Of a stretch of DNA of 64,000 nt, positions 29,558-39,109 are shown one piece after another. The stretch lies in NCBI RefSeq assembly GCF_003007685.1, contig NZ_PXNN01000009.1, positions 62,001-126,000 on the forward strand, in the 5' to 3' direction. Within the stretch, counting starts at the first letter, position 1. Every line of letters starts with the position of its first letter. The DNA is from Marinobacter halophilus (lineage in GTDB: Bacteria; Pseudomonadota; Gammaproteobacteria; Pseudomonadales; Oleiphilaceae). The notes below the pieces were generated by a model. The model did not search any database. It worked only from the letters and a program-made list of their open reading frames with translations, and was not told the DNA's origin. The position numbers and the translations under genes were made by a program.

Positions 29558-29574
29558 GCCAGACGGACAGGCAC

Positions 29575-29612
29575 AAAAAAGGCCGGATGGCGTGTTGCCA
29601 TCCGGCCTTTTT
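29575..29612. terminator. Bidirectional terminator (patatin-like gene / hslU)
   Basis: GGCCGGATGGC, loop GTGTT, GCCATCCGGCC: a perfect 11-bp stem flanked by A6 on one side and T5 on the other. It serves both convergent transcripts. Confidence 0.95.
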
Positions 29613-29629
29613 CTTTGGGTCGGCTCCCG

Positions 29630-30958
29630 TTACAGGATATACCGGCTCAGATCTTCGTCTTCTGCCAGTTCGCCCAGCTTTTCATCCACGTACTCTGCGG
29701 TGATTTCAAAACCGTCGGTCACTTTGTCGCCTGCGTCGAACGACAGGCTTTCCAGCAGCCGCTCCAATACCGTGTGCAGACGGCGGGCGCCGATGTTTTC
29801 GGTGGTTTCGTTCACCTTGAACGCGACTTCCGCGATGCGGGCAATAGCCTCTTCTTTGAAGGTCAGCTTGAGCCCTTCGGTGCCCATCAGCGCTTCATAC
29901 TGCTGTACCAGAGACGCATCCGGCTCGGTCAGAATGCGTTTGAAATCGTCCGGTGTCAGCGCCTGCAGTTCAACCCGGATCGGCAAGCGCCCCTGCAGTT
30001 CCGGAATCAGGTCAGACGGCTTGGACAGATGAAAGGCGCCGGAGGCAATGAACAGAATGTGGTCGGTCCGTATGGCGCCGTATTTGGTGCTGACGGTACT
30101 CCCCTCGATCAAGGGCAGCAGGTCGCGCTGAACGCCCTCACGAGACACGTCAGAGGAGGTGTTCTCAGAGCGTTTGGCAACCTTGTCGATCTCATCGAGG
30201 AAGACAATGCCGTTCTGCTCAACCGCGTGAATCGCCTTCTGCTTGATTTCATCTTCGTTAACCAGCTTGGCGGCTTCCTCGTCTCTGACCTGTTTGATGG
30301 CGTCCGACACTTTCATCTTACGGGTCTTGCGTTTATCAGATGACAGGTTGGAGAACATACTCTGCAGCTGGTTGGTCATCTCCTCCATGCCGGGAGGCGC
30401 CATGATTTCCACGCCGCCACCGCCACTGCGCAGGTCAATTTCGATTTCCTTGTCGTCCAGCTCGCCTTCCCGCAGTTTTTTGCGGAACATCTGGCGAGTG
30501 GTGGAATCGTTGTTGCGCTGGTCGCCTTCCTTGAAGTCCCGGGCAGGTGGCAACAGGGCATCCAGAATGCGGTCTTCGGCGGCATCCATGGCCCGGTGCT
30601 CGTGGCGCTTCATCTCTTTTTCACGAAGCATTTTCACGGCCATGTCCGCCAGATCACGGATAATGGATTCCACGTCCCGGCCTACGTAGCCCACCTCGGT
30701 AAACTTGGTGGCCTCTACTTTCAGGAACGGGGCGTCGGCCAACTTGGCCAGACGACGGGCAATTTCGGTTTTACCGACGCCGGTGGGGCCAATCATCAGG
30801 ATGTTCTTGGGGGTGATTTCGTCACGCAGGTTGCTGTCCAGCTGCATGCGACGCCAGCGGTTACGCAGGGCAATCGCGACGGCGCGCTTGGCTTCTTGCT
30901 GGCCCACGATGTGTTTGTCGAGTTCGTGGACGATCTCACGGGGAGTCATTGCAGACAT
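29630..30958 (-). CDS. hslU: ATP-dependent protease ATPase subunit HslU
   Basis: The 442-residue AAA+ unfoldase forms a hexamer that feeds HslV. It begins with [30 protein letters not shown], has Walker [18 protein letters not shown], the pore loop YVGRD, the inserted I-domain around residues 110-240, Walker [13 protein letters not shown] and the C-terminal RYIL tail that docks into HslV. The ATG at 30958 has GGAG five bases upstream. It is 11 bp downstream of hslV on the same strand, the usual hslVU operon. Confidence 0.97.
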   Translation of the reverse strand: MSAMTPREIVHELDKHIVGQQEAKRAVAIALRNRWRRMQLDSNLRDEITPKNILMIGPTGVGKTEIARRLAKLADAPFLKVEATKFTEVGYVGRDVESIIRDLADMAVKMLREKEMKRHEHRAMDAAEDRILDALLPPARDFKEGDQRNNDSTTRQMFRKKLREGELDDKEIEIDLRSGGGGVEIMAPPGMEEMTNQLQSMFSNLSSDKRKTRKMKVSDAIKQVRDEEAAKLVNEDEIKQKAIHAVEQNGIVFLDEIDKVAKRSENTSSDVSREGVQRDLLPLIEGSTVSTKYGAIRTDHILFIASGAFHLSKPSDLIPELQGRLPIRVELQALTPDDFKRILTEPDASLVQQYEALMGTEGLKLTFKEEAIARIAEVAFKVNETTENIGARRLHTVLERLLESLSFDAGDKVTDGFEITAEYVDEKLGELAEDEDLSRYIL

Positions 30959-30969
30959 GGTCGCTCCGG

Positions 30970-31500
30970 TCAGTCTTTGAAGGACAGCACTTCCAGAGTG
31001 CGGTTCTGATTGGTGTAAATGCAGATGTCGCCGGCAATCTGCAGGGCCTTCTCAGCAATCTCATGCGCGCTCAGGTTGGTGTTTTCAAGCAGTGCACGTG
31101 CGGAAGCCTGGGCAAACGGGCCGCCAGAGCCGATGGCAATCAGGCCCTGTTCCGGTTCGATGACGTCACCGTTACCGGTGATGATCAAAGAGGCGGTTTT
31201 GTCGGCCACGGCCAGCAGGGCCTCAAGCTTTCTGAGAGCTCGATCGGTGCGCCAGTCTTTGGCCAGCTCCACAGCAGCACGGGTAAGGTTGCCCTGATGT
31301 TTTTCCAACTGGGCTTCGAAACGCTCAAACAGGGTGAAAGCGTCTGCGGTACCACCGGCAAACCCGGCAATCACCTGGCCATTGTAGAGGCGGCGTACTT
31401 TGCGGGCGTTGCCTTTCATGACGGTGTTACCCAGAGAAACCTGGCCATCACCCCCCATGGCAACTTCGTTGTCACGGCGGACGGAAACAATCGTAGTCAT
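30970..31500 (-). CDS. hslV: ATP-dependent protease peptidase subunit HslV
   Basis: The 176-residue peptidase starts [24 protein letters not shown]; removal of Met exposes the catalytic N-terminal Thr. Further proteasome-beta features are [24 protein letters not shown] and [16 protein letters not shown]. It forms the double-hexamer core of the heat-shock HslVU protease. TGGAG precedes the start. It is the first gene of the hslVU pair; heat-shock control is expected but I did not identify a sigma-32 promoter with confidence. Confidence 0.97.
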   Translation of the reverse strand: MTTIVSVRRDNEVAMGGDGQVSLGNTVMKGNARKVRRLYNGQVIAGFAGGTADAFTLFERFEAQLEKHQGNLTRAAVELAKDWRTDRALRKLEALLAVADKTASLIITGNGDVIEPEQGLIAIGSGGPFAQASARALLENTNLSAHEIAEKALQIAGDICIYTNQNRTLEVLSFKD

Positions 31501-31613
31501 TTTGGCTCCAGTTGCCTGATTAAAATTCGTATCCGATTGTTATGGAGGCTTCTGGCGGGAATTCAAGAGGTCTGAACTGCGGGAAAGGTCAGGTTTGTGG
31601 GGGTTGCGTGTTA

Positions 31614-31641
31614 GGGGTCTGACCCCTCGGGGTCAGACCCC
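31614..31641. repeat. GGTCAGACCCC palindrome (second copy)
   Basis: GGGGTCTGACCCC, a TC loop and GGGGTCAGACCCC form a perfect 13-bp hairpin between hslV and the SPOR-protein gene, 14 bp past the latter's stop. It matches the palindrome at 24523-24548 except for one base in the left arm. Confidence 0.75.
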
Positions 31642-31654
31642 ATTCCCAGAGGGC

Positions 31655-32290
31655 TTAACCTTCCTTAGGAATCTTGCGAACCAAAGGCTGAATGCTAATG
31701 GATACCAGCTTGTCCACCGCGGCATTCATCTGACTGCGGGACTCGAATGGCCCCACATTTACCCGGTACCAGACACTGCCGCTTTCCAGATCAATGCGCT
31801 GAACGCTGGCGCGCAAACCCTGAAAGGCAATCTGCGCCCGTTGCCGCTCGGCATCTTCCTGGCTGCGGAAAGAGCCAGACTGAACAACGTAGTTGAAATC
31901 CTGAAGTGTCGGGTTTGGGGCGTATTCCTGCACCTTCGGGGGCAGTACCTCAGATTCCGGCAACATGTCATAGAATCGGAAATTTCGTTCTCTTTCCTGT
32001 TTGGAGGGGCTCGCTGCCGGCTTCTGTGGTTGAGTGGTTTGCGTAGCTGCTGGCGTGACCGGCGTTGGGCCTTGCCCGTCGGGGAGGGTGTTCAGGTACA
32101 CAATAAAGCCAATAAAGCCGCCTACCGCGGCCAGAGACAGAATCCACTTCAAAGACAGAGCTCCATGCTGGGAGTGCGAGGGTGCCGTCCGCTTTGGCGT
32201 TTCGGTCTTACGGGGCCGGGCCGCTGGTTTTTTGGGGGCGGCAGCGCCTTTGCCCGAGGGGCGGTGTTTTTTGGCGTAGTCTCTGGCCAT
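31655..32290 (-). CDS. SPOR-domain cell-division-type protein (FtsN-like)
   Basis: The 211-residue protein has a short basic cytoplasmic tail (ARDYAKKHRPSGKG and Pro/Lys-rich sequence), a single membrane helix (about residues 48-66, SLKWILSLAAVGGFIGFIVYL), a Pro/Thr/Gln-rich periplasmic linker and a C-terminal SPOR domain of about 75 residues (YVVQSGSFRSQEDAERQRAQ and VNVGPFESRSQMNAAVDKL). SPOR domains bind denuded septal peptidoglycan. Position between argS and hslV matches the FtsN-like gene of Pseudomonas. It starts 8 bp after argS and is probably cotranscribed with it. Confidence 0.88.
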   Translation of the reverse strand: MARDYAKKHRPSGKGAAAPKKPAARPRKTETPKRTAPSHSQHGALSLKWILSLAAVGGFIGFIVYLNTLPDGQGPTPVTPAATQTTQPQKPAASPSKQERERNFRFYDMLPESEVLPPKVQEYAPNPTLQDFNYVVQSGSFRSQEDAERQRAQIAFQGLRASVQRIDLESGSVWYRVNVGPFESRSQMNAAVDKLVSISIQPLVRKIPKEG

Positions 32291-32297
32291 GGTCGGT

Positions 32298-33983
32298 TTA
32301 CATCTCCTCCGGTGCGCTCACGCCCAGCAGCCCCAGGCCGTTGGCGATTACCTGGCGTACGGCCAAATACAGGCTCACCCGGGCATCACGCAGGGCGGTG
32401 TCTTCGATCAACACCTTGTGGGCGTTGTAATAGGTGTGGAACAACCCGGCCAGTTCACGCAAGTAATGGGCGAGCTGGTGCGGTTCCCGTTGTACGGCGG
32501 AGTTGGCAATCAGCTCCGGATATTTCGCCAGCTGGTTGGCCAGTTCCTTTTCTTCATCCAGGGTCAGTAGGCTCAGGTCGCCCACGCACTCGTTCAGGCC
32601 ACGCTGCACGCCTTCTTCCGCCAGTTTGCGCAATACGCTACAGATACGGGCATGGGCATACTGAATGTAATACACCGGGTTTTCATTGGTCTGGGAGCGG
32701 GCCAGATCGATATCGAAGGTCAACTGGGAATCAACACGGCGTGCCGCCAGGAAGAAACGGGTGGCATCGCGGCCGACTTCGTCGATCAGGTCTCGTATGG
32801 TGACGTAACTGCCGGCGCGCTTGGAGATTTTCACCTCCTGGCCGGAACGGGTCACCATTACCATCTGGTGCAGGACATAGTCTGGCCAGCCCCGGGGAAT
32901 GCCGGCGTTCAGCGCCTGCAGGCCGGCGCGCACCCGGGTAACGGTGGAGTGGTGGTCGGCACCCTGCTCGTTGATCACGGTGGTAAAGCCGCGCTGCCAC
33001 TTATCGAGGTGGTAGGCCACATCCGGCAGGAAGTAGGTGTAGCCGCCGTCCTGCTTGCGCATCACGCGGTCTTTGTCGTCGCCGAACTCGGTGGTTTTCA
33101 GCCAGAGGGCGCCGTCTTGCTCGTAGGTGTAACCATTCGCGTTCAGGCGCTCAACGGTGGCTTCAACTTTGCCTTCCTGGTAAAGGGAGGATTCCAGAAA
33201 GTAGACGTCAAACTGAACGCCAAAGGCTTTTAGGTCCAGATCCTGTTCCCGGCGCAGGTAGGCCACCGCAAATTCGCGAATGGCGTTCTGGTCTTCCGGG
33301 TCGGTTTTGGCGGTTACGGCCCGATCGTCTGCCGTCACCGTGTCGCCGGCCAGATAGGCGTTGGCAACGTCGGTGATGTAATCGCCCCGATAACCGTCTT
33401 CCGGCCAGCTTTCGTGTTCTGGTGTCAGGCCTTTTACCCGGGCCTGAACCGACAACGCCAGGTTGTTGATCTGGGCGCCGGCATCGTTGTAGTAGAATTC
33501 CCGGGTAACGTCGTAGCCGTTGGCTTCCAGCAACCGGCACAGGCAATCGCCAATCGCCGCACCTCGGCCATGACCCACGTGCAGCGGGCCGGTAGGGTTG
33601 GCAGAAACAAACTCGACCTGAACCTTCTCGCCCTGGCCGCTTTGGTTACGGCCAAACAGTTCCGCCTCATCCAGAATGGTATTCACCACCTCGAACGCGC
33701 TGGCGGTGCTCATGAAAAAGTTGATAAAGCCCGGCCCGGCAATTTCCACTTTCTCCACCGCGGCACTTTCCGGCAACGCGGCCACCAGAGCCTCCGCCAG
33801 TTTTCGCGGCGGGCAACCGGCGGCTTTAGACGCCATCAGGGCAATGTTGCAGGCGTAATCACCGTGGGACTTGTCCTTGGTGTTGCCAATCTGTGGAGTA
33901 AAAGTCTGGTCTGCGGGCAGAGTGCCGTCAGATTGCAAAGTGGCCAGTGCAGACTGGAGAAGCTCGGATACGGTCTCTTTCAT
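32298..33983 (-). CDS. argS: Arginyl-tRNA synthetase
   Basis: The 561-residue class I synthetase has [22 protein letters not shown] with the HIGH-type motif HVGH, and [16 protein letters not shown] as a degenerate KMSKS site, which is normal for ArgS. The N-terminal additional domain contains [17 protein letters not shown]. The C-terminal DALR anticodon-binding domain ends [25 protein letters not shown]. It charges tRNA-Arg with arginine. The order priA-argS-SPOR-hslVU is conserved apart from the lipoprotein gene inserted upstream. Confidence 0.97.
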   Translation of the reverse strand: MKETVSELLQSALATLQSDGTLPADQTFTPQIGNTKDKSHGDYACNIALMASKAAGCPPRKLAEALVAALPESAAVEKVEIAGPGFINFFMSTASAFEVVNTILDEAELFGRNQSGQGEKVQVEFVSANPTGPLHVGHGRGAAIGDCLCRLLEANGYDVTREFYYNDAGAQINNLALSVQARVKGLTPEHESWPEDGYRGDYITDVANAYLAGDTVTADDRAVTAKTDPEDQNAIREFAVAYLRREQDLDLKAFGVQFDVYFLESSLYQEGKVEATVERLNANGYTYEQDGALWLKTTEFGDDKDRVMRKQDGGYTYFLPDVAYHLDKWQRGFTTVINEQGADHHSTVTRVRAGLQALNAGIPRGWPDYVLHQMVMVTRSGQEVKISKRAGSYVTIRDLIDEVGRDATRFFLAARRVDSQLTFDIDLARSQTNENPVYYIQYAHARICSVLRKLAEEGVQRGLNECVGDLSLLTLDEEKELANQLAKYPELIANSAVQREPHQLAHYLRELAGLFHTYYNAHKVLIEDTALRDARVSLYLAVRQVIANGLGLLGVSAPEEM

Positions 33984-34079
33984 GCGTCAAGTGACTCGGT
34001 GTTCAGGAGAATGGGTGTCGGGGCAGGGTGCCCGTTAAATCAGAAGAGGTGCATTATCGCGGAAAGTTTGAGTGTAAGC

Positions 34080-34109
34080 AAAAAGCCCGGCGCTGAGGCC
34101 GGGCTTTTT
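34080..34109. terminator. Bidirectional terminator near argS and the Ig-like lipoprotein gene
   Basis: AAAAAGCCCGGC (34080-34091) pairs with GCCGGGCTTTTT (34098-34109). It sits 12 bp past the stop of the minus-strand lipoprotein gene and upstream of argS, so it should end the lipoprotein transcript. Confidence 0.9.
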
Positions 34110-34121
34110 GTACGTCACAGG

Positions 34122-36053
34122 TTAATCAGCATCCAAACAGCTTGTTGACTGTCCGTAGCGGCTCCCGCCGTTGATTGCGGGAGGTGTTACATCCAAGTTT
34201 GAAAGGTCGCTAGCAAGGCATGACAGAGTGGTCGTAGCTGTCTCGCTGTACTCGGAACCGCCGGGGACATTCACCTTAGCTTGCACAGTAACTTCGGTCC
34301 AGCGACATGCGCTTTGAGGGTACTTGAGCGCGAATCCATAAGAGCCATCTTCTGTCGAAGCGCTGCTATTCGCAACGGCAACTGCTTCATTGGTTGGCTC
34401 TAATTCACCACTGGCATTTACGTCTTCACCTGAGTCTAATTTACCGTTACGGTTTACGTCCTCTGCGGGGCACGAGGCAGTTTCATTGGCAACCCAGCAA
34501 TTGGGTTCCGTACCGGTGCCACAAATGCCGGGTTGCCAAAACCCTTTAAAATAGCGGGAAGGCAAAACAGTCAGTTCGACCTCGGCATTTTCGACTGGCT
34601 GGCCGTTTGCGTCTGACACGAATACTACCCATTCTTTAAGGTAAGTAGCGCTGTTTTCTTCCGCCAAGGTGTTTCCAGTACCAATTGACAAACGGAGTGC
34701 ACCATCCGTAACCGTCAGCAGGGCTTGGTCTTGAATGGTGTTGTCGCTTGCAAGTGTTGCTGTAATGATTGTTTGTTCTGCACCGCTACCACTATTGCCT
34801 GCAGTAAAGACAGTTGACGCTCGGCCAAGCGAACTCGTAATGGCATCTGGTGTAGAGAGTTCACCATAACCTTGTTGGATGTTGAACTGTACTCTCTGTC
34901 CCTTAACAAGGTTGTTATTCGCGTCTCTCACAACCGCAGTGATTTTGCTTTGCTCTTGTGGTTTCACTTGGGTTTGACTCGCTTGAACCACTAGGCTGTC
35001 AGGGGTTATAGCGACAAATTCAAAAATCATGCTGGTTTCGAGGCCAGAGGTCTCGCTGCGGGCGACAATGGTAGCGGGGCCGGCCGAATCTGATGAAATC
35101 GTAGTCGCAATCTCTCCGTTTGCGTCAGTGTTAGCTTGGTATGAAAGGCTATTGTCGATTAAGCCGCGAGTTAGGCTAATGGTAATTGGTTCGTTGCTCA
35201 CGCCGAGGTTGTTTTCGCTCCAGGCAAAAGTCAGGTTTGAGGCTGAGTCTATGGGAACTTCCGAACCAGGCCCTGGACTGGTGAATTGGAAATTGCTGTC
35301 CGATACACTAATTTCAAGGCTTGCACTAAGCACACTTTCGCCTGAGAAAGCTAAAATCTCGACTGGGTATGTGCCGGCAGCAGATGGTTCCAAAGCGAAA
35401 GAAGCTTCTCCCTCATCATCAGTATTCAACGTAGTGATGTTCGGCAGCGGGCTATCTATTGAGATTATTTCCAGTGGAACTCCGTTACCTTCAGAATCAA
35501 GGAGGGTCGCAGTGTAAGTTCCTGAACTACCAACCGAAATGTTGGTTGGGCCATCTAAGGCTAGTGTTGTTCCGGTAATGTTGACTGTAATAGATGCTTC
35601 AATTCCGCCAACTGTGGCCTTTACTGTTGCAGGTCTGTTTTTCGGGTTTTGGCGGGTGCTCAGCAGTGCCTTTGCAGTTCCGGTCTCATCGGTGGTGCTG
35701 CGGGCAACTTGCAGTGTCGCGTCAGAATCGACACTAAACTTAACTGGGATATTCTCTGCCAAAATGTTGTCCGCGTCTCGGGCAAAGACCAGTATTTCGG
35801 ATGCAGATGTGTTGCTGGTGCCCATTTGGACGGGTGAGGCGCTTATTCTCAGGGAGCCTATTGTGGTATCGGCCGTGCCATCACCGTCTGTATCTACGCC
35901 TCCGTTGGTGTTATCACCAGAGCCGGGAGAGCCATTGTCACCCTGTTGATTTTGTCCGCCAGCAAGAGGGGTTGAGTTATCGTCACCCCCGCAAGCCGCC
36001 AAAATAAAAGCCAGCGACAACGCTGACGCACGCGCAAGGAATTTCCCTGACAT
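34122..36053 (-). CDS. Lipoprotein with bacterial Ig-like (Big_1/invasin-type) repeats
   Basis: The 643-residue protein starts MSGKFLARASALSLAFILAAC with a lipobox LAAC (Cys21), so it should be an outer-membrane lipoprotein. A Gly/Asn/Asp-rich linker with DTDGDGTAD follows, then about four Ig-like units of ~90-100 residues. Repeated phrases are IPVKFSVDSDATLQVARSTTDETGTAKALL, VPLEIISIDSPLPNITTLNTDDEGEAS and VKGQRVQFNIQQGYGELSTPDAITSSLGRAS, typical of Big_1 domains. Near the C-terminus is an EF-hand-like loop (DVNRNGKLDSGED) and six cysteines that could form disulfides. The ATG at 36053 follows GGAGAT. It probably acts in adhesion or surface contact. The gene interrupts the usual argS-priA adjacency and is AT-richer than its neighbours. 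Confidence 0.83.
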   Translation of the reverse strand: MSGKFLARASALSLAFILAACGGDDNSTPLAGGQNQQGDNGSPGSGDNTNGGVDTDGDGTADTTIGSLRISASPVQMGTSNTSASEILVFARDADNILAENIPVKFSVDSDATLQVARSTTDETGTAKALLSTRQNPKNRPATVKATVGGIEASITVNITGTTLALDGPTNISVGSSGTYTATLLDSEGNGVPLEIISIDSPLPNITTLNTDDEGEASFALEPSAAGTYPVEILAFSGESVLSASLEISVSDSNFQFTSPGPGSEVPIDSASNLTFAWSENNLGVSNEPITISLTRGLIDNSLSYQANTDANGEIATTISSDSAGPATIVARSETSGLETSMIFEFVAITPDSLVVQASQTQVKPQEQSKITAVVRDANNNLVKGQRVQFNIQQGYGELSTPDAITSSLGRASTVFTAGNSGSGAEQTIITATLASDNTIQDQALLTVTDGALRLSIGTGNTLAEENSATYLKEWVVFVSDANGQPVENAEVELTVLPSRYFKGFWQPGICGTGTEPNCWVANETASCPAEDVNRNGKLDSGEDVNASGELEPTNEAVAVANSSASTEDGSYGFALKYPQSACRWTEVTVQAKVNVPGGSEYSETATTTLSCLASDLSNLDVTPPAINGGSRYGQSTSCLDAD

Positions 36054-36267
36054 TTTAATATCTCCAGTTTTCGTTACAGCAAAAGCCTTTTTGTTGAGCA
36101 TTCTCCGCACGAGAAGCACAACCTCAGGTGTTGTTACAGATTTCTTGGGTAGATTGCTGAAAATCATAGCACAGTCGGCGCAAACGCAATGCTTGCCGGT
36201 GCGGATTTCTGCAAAAGATTGTAACCGTTTGCAGGTTGTGCACTGTGTCGCATTTTGCAGCCTGTCT

Positions 36268-38439
36268 TCAGCTGGTTTCCTGGGGGTCGACATCCACCAT
36301 CCATCTGGTGCTACCTGGAAGTTTGGTCTGGTCCAGGTATTGGCAGAGGTGGGTCAATAGCCGGTTTAGGTGTTTGCGGTTGTCTGTGATCAGGACCAGT
36401 TGTGCCCGGTGCCGGTCGGCTTTGCGGGCGATGACAGCTGGCAGGGGCCCCCAGATTTCAACGCCGGGTGACGTCGCCATGGGTTTGAGTGTGTCCAGCA
36501 ATTGCAGGCTGTTTTGCATGGTGTCGGCTTCTGCCCGCAGGATCGCCATGGCCCGGAACGGAGGCAGTTGGCCGCTCTCACGTTCGGCCAGAAGCTGGTC
36601 GGCGATGGTGGCGTAGTTGCCGTGGCACAGAGCATTTAGCAGCGGGTGGTCGCTGTGGCAGGTCTGGATCAGCACCTTGCCGGGCTTGTCGCCGCGGCCG
36701 GCGCGGCCGCTGACTTGCAGCAGGGTCTGGATCATTTGTTCCGGAGCGCGGAAATCGACGCTGAACAGGCCGCCGTCGGCATTCACCGCGATGACTAGCG
36801 TGACATTGGGGAAGTCGTGTCCTTTGGCCAGCATCTGGGTGCCCACCAGTATGCAGGGTTCGCCACTGTTCACTTTCTTCAGGATGGCCTGGATGCTGCC
36901 CTTGCGCTGGGTGCTGTCCCGGTCTACCCGAATCACCGGCACCTCCGGGAACTGCTCGGCCAGGGTGTCTTCGGTGCGTTCGGTGCCCTGGCCAACCGGT
37001 TTGAAGTTTTCGCTCTGGCATTTCGGGCAGGTGTGACTGGCGGCCATCTGGAAGTCGCAGTGATGGCAGCGCATGGCCCGGTCCCGTCGGTGAAAGGTCA
37101 GCCGGGTGTCGCAGCGGGGGCACTCTTCCAGGTAGCCGCAATCAAAGCACATCACCACCGGGGCGAAGCCTCGGCGGTTGACGAACACCAAGGCCTGCTC
37201 ACCTTTGGCAAGGGTCTCTTTGATGGCGTTCAGGGCAGGGCGGGACAAGCCTGCCTCTAAAGGCCGGCTGCGGATGTCCAACAGTTCCAGCTGAGGCAGT
37301 GTGGCGCCGCCAGCACGTTGCTCCAGGCGAATCAGCGTGTACTTGCCCTGGTTGGCGTTGTGCCAGGATTCCAGTGACGGCGTGGCTGAGCCGAGAATCA
37401 CCGGGCATTGGTTCAGGTGGGCACGGTAAACCGCAACGTCGCGACCGGAGTAACGGAAGCCTTCGCCCTGTTTATACGAGCTGTCGTGCTCCTCGTCGAC
37501 GATAATAGTGCGTAGATGGTTAAAAGGCAGCAGCACGGCCGAGCGGGTGCCGATCAGGATCACCGGATCGCCGTTGCGGATTTTCAGCCAGGTGCTCAGG
37601 CGCTCGCCGTCGTTCAGGGCGGAGTGCCATACCTGGATGCGGTTGCCAAAGTAACGGCGAAAGCGGGCAAGGGTTTGTGGGGTCAGGTTGATTTCCGGGA
37701 CCAGTACCAGGGCTTGTTCGTCGGCTTTCAGGTGTGTTTTTAAATAATGAAGATAGAGTTCGGTCTTTCCGCTGCCGGTAATGCCGTAGAGCAGGGTGGC
37801 GGAGAAGCTCTGTGTGTCCACCGGAAAATCCGCCGCGGCCTGTTGTTGGGCCTCGGATAACATCGGGGCTGGCAGCTCGGCTTCCGGTGTTATTGGCGGC
37901 GTTTGTTGAGTCGTGACTTCTGTGATCAGCTCTTTCTGCTGCAGGTTGCGGATCTGTGCTCGGCTAAAGCCGGACTGGGCCAGGGCGCTTGAGGTAATGC
38001 CGGGGGCGGTTTTGATGGTGTTAAAGAGTGCTACCTGGCGATGGGCGTTGGCCGGCAGGGCAGCTTCTGCTGTGACGGTCTGCCAGCGCTCGTCCGGTTT
38101 TTCCCGTGCTGGCCGGCCTTTTCGCAGTGCTGGCGGCAGAGCTGTAAACAGGCACTCCCCGAGTGGGTGTTGATAGTAATCACTGGCCCAGGTGAGCAGG
38201 CGAAAGGTGTGTTCAGGCAGCGCTGGCCAGGTTTCCAGAATGTTGCGAACGGGTTTGAGCGTGATGCCCGCGGGCGGCTGCACGCCGGTCTCGACCACCA
38301 GGCCGGTCAGTGTCTGGCGTCCGAAGGGCACTTCTACCCGTTGCCCGGGAGTCAGTTCAAGGTGGTCGGGAATCAGATAATCAAACAGCCGCCGAAGCGG
38401 GCGGTTGAGGGCGATGCGGGCGGTGGCTGGCCGTGTCAC
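36268..38439 (-). CDS. priA: Primosomal protein N' (replication-restart helicase PriA)
   Basis: This 3'-5' DNA helicase of about 723 residues restarts stalled forks. The N-terminal DNA-binding domain has PLRRLFDYLIPDHLELTPGQRVEVPFG. The helicase core has Walker A YGITGSGKTELYL, Walker B VDEEHDSSYKQ, and GSATPSLESW, with LVGTQMLAKGHDFPNVTLV in the second lobe. The zinc domain shows eight cysteines around CFDCGYLEECPRCDTRL and CHHCDFQMAASHTCPKC. The frame is open to 38511, but the family start is at a GTG at 38439 (VTRPATARIALNRPL). It is divergent from rpmE. Confidence 0.95.
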   Translation of the reverse strand: MTRPATARIALNRPLRRLFDYLIPDHLELTPGQRVEVPFGRQTLTGLVVETGVQPPAGITLKPVRNILETWPALPEHTFRLLTWASDYYQHPLGECLFTALPPALRKGRPAREKPDERWQTVTAEAALPANAHRQVALFNTIKTAPGITSSALAQSGFSRAQIRNLQQKELITEVTTQQTPPITPEAELPAPMLSEAQQQAAADFPVDTQSFSATLLYGITGSGKTELYLHYLKTHLKADEQALVLVPEINLTPQTLARFRRYFGNRIQVWHSALNDGERLSTWLKIRNGDPVILIGTRSAVLLPFNHLRTIIVDEEHDSSYKQGEGFRYSGRDVAVYRAHLNQCPVILGSATPSLESWHNANQGKYTLIRLEQRAGGATLPQLELLDIRSRPLEAGLSRPALNAIKETLAKGEQALVFVNRRGFAPVVMCFDCGYLEECPRCDTRLTFHRRDRAMRCHHCDFQMAASHTCPKCQSENFKPVGQGTERTEDTLAEQFPEVPVIRVDRDSTQRKGSIQAILKKVNSGEPCILVGTQMLAKGHDFPNVTLVIAVNADGGLFSVDFRAPEQMIQTLLQVSGRAGRGDKPGKVLIQTCHSDHPLLNALCHGNYATIADQLLAERESGQLPPFRAMAILRAEADTMQNSLQLLDTLKPMATSPGVEIWGPLPAVIARKADRHRAQLVLITDNRKHLNRLLTHLCQYLDQTKLPGSTRWMVDVDPQETS

Positions 38440-38673
38440 GGTATCTGCGTATCCTGAGTGTGGGCTGTTACGTCGCTGGCTGCTGTGGTCCGGGGTATTA
38501 CGCGGGAGCAAGGTACTTGCCTGCGGCCGGGTTTGTCAGTAAGATTCGCGGTCTGTTTCTGGCCGGGCTTGATTGTGCACGGTCTTTCCAATTGATTCAA
38601 ACATGCGGTGCCTGGCGTTAATGCCGTGATTCGGCAGTTGATCAGGTAGCGGCATGACCGATAGAGGTTCGCC

Positions 38674-38895
38674 ATGAAAGAAGGTATTCACCCCAAGTAC
38701 GAAGAAATCAGCGCTACCTGTTCCTGCGGTAACGTTATCAAGACCCGTTCTACTGTTGGTCACGATCTGCAGCTAGACGTTTGCTCCCAGTGCCACCCGT
38801 TTTACACTGGCAAGCAGAAGGTTATGGACACCGGCGGTCGTATCGACAAGTTCAACAAGCGTTTTGGTGGTCGTATCGGCGCTAAGAAAGACTGA
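38674..38895 (+). CDS. rpmE: 50S ribosomal protein L31
   Basis: The 73-residue ribosomal protein is the zinc-binding type: [22 protein letters not shown] has CxC, and [32 protein letters not shown] has CxxC, the four-cysteine set of C+ L31. It lies at the central protuberance and bridges the subunits. AGAGG precedes the start. It is divergent from priA and ends at a strong terminator, so it is a single-gene unit. Confidence 0.98.
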   Translation: MKEGIHPKYEEISATCSCGNVIKTRSTVGHDLQLDVCSQCHPFYTGKQKVMDTGGRIDKFNKRFGGRIGAKKD

Positions 38896-38910
38896 TCTGC
38901 ACCAAGATGT

Positions 38911-38938
38911 AAAAAAAGCGCCTGCGGGCGCTTTTTTT
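38911..38938 (+). terminator. rpmE terminator
   Basis: AAAAAAAGCGCC, loop TGCG, GGCGCTTTTTTT, located 15 bp after the rpmE stop. The short GC stem with a T7 run is a canonical intrinsic terminator. Confidence 0.95.
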
Positions 38939-39109
38939 GTGCGCGCGATTTGGATTCGGGGCCGGTTATACGCAAAATGCACTATTGACTGGGCATAAAA
39001 TATTCTGGTTCGGCTTGTCGTTTCGAAATGGGCGCGCCATAATGTCGCGCTCCGTCAGGCAAGCGCCCGGCGGCTATTACCTTTAAACGTGACAAACGGA
39101 ACAGTGGCA

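Noticed and set aside
36054..36293. N-terminal extension of the Ig-like lipoprotein as a true fusion protein
   Set aside because: A clear lipoprotein signal and GGAGAT site begin the protein at 36053; the upstream codons would put the signal peptide inside the chain.
38433..38621. A small plus-strand ORF upstream of rpmE
   Set aside because: It overlaps the priA start, has Cys/Gly/Leu-rich random composition and no ribosome-binding site.
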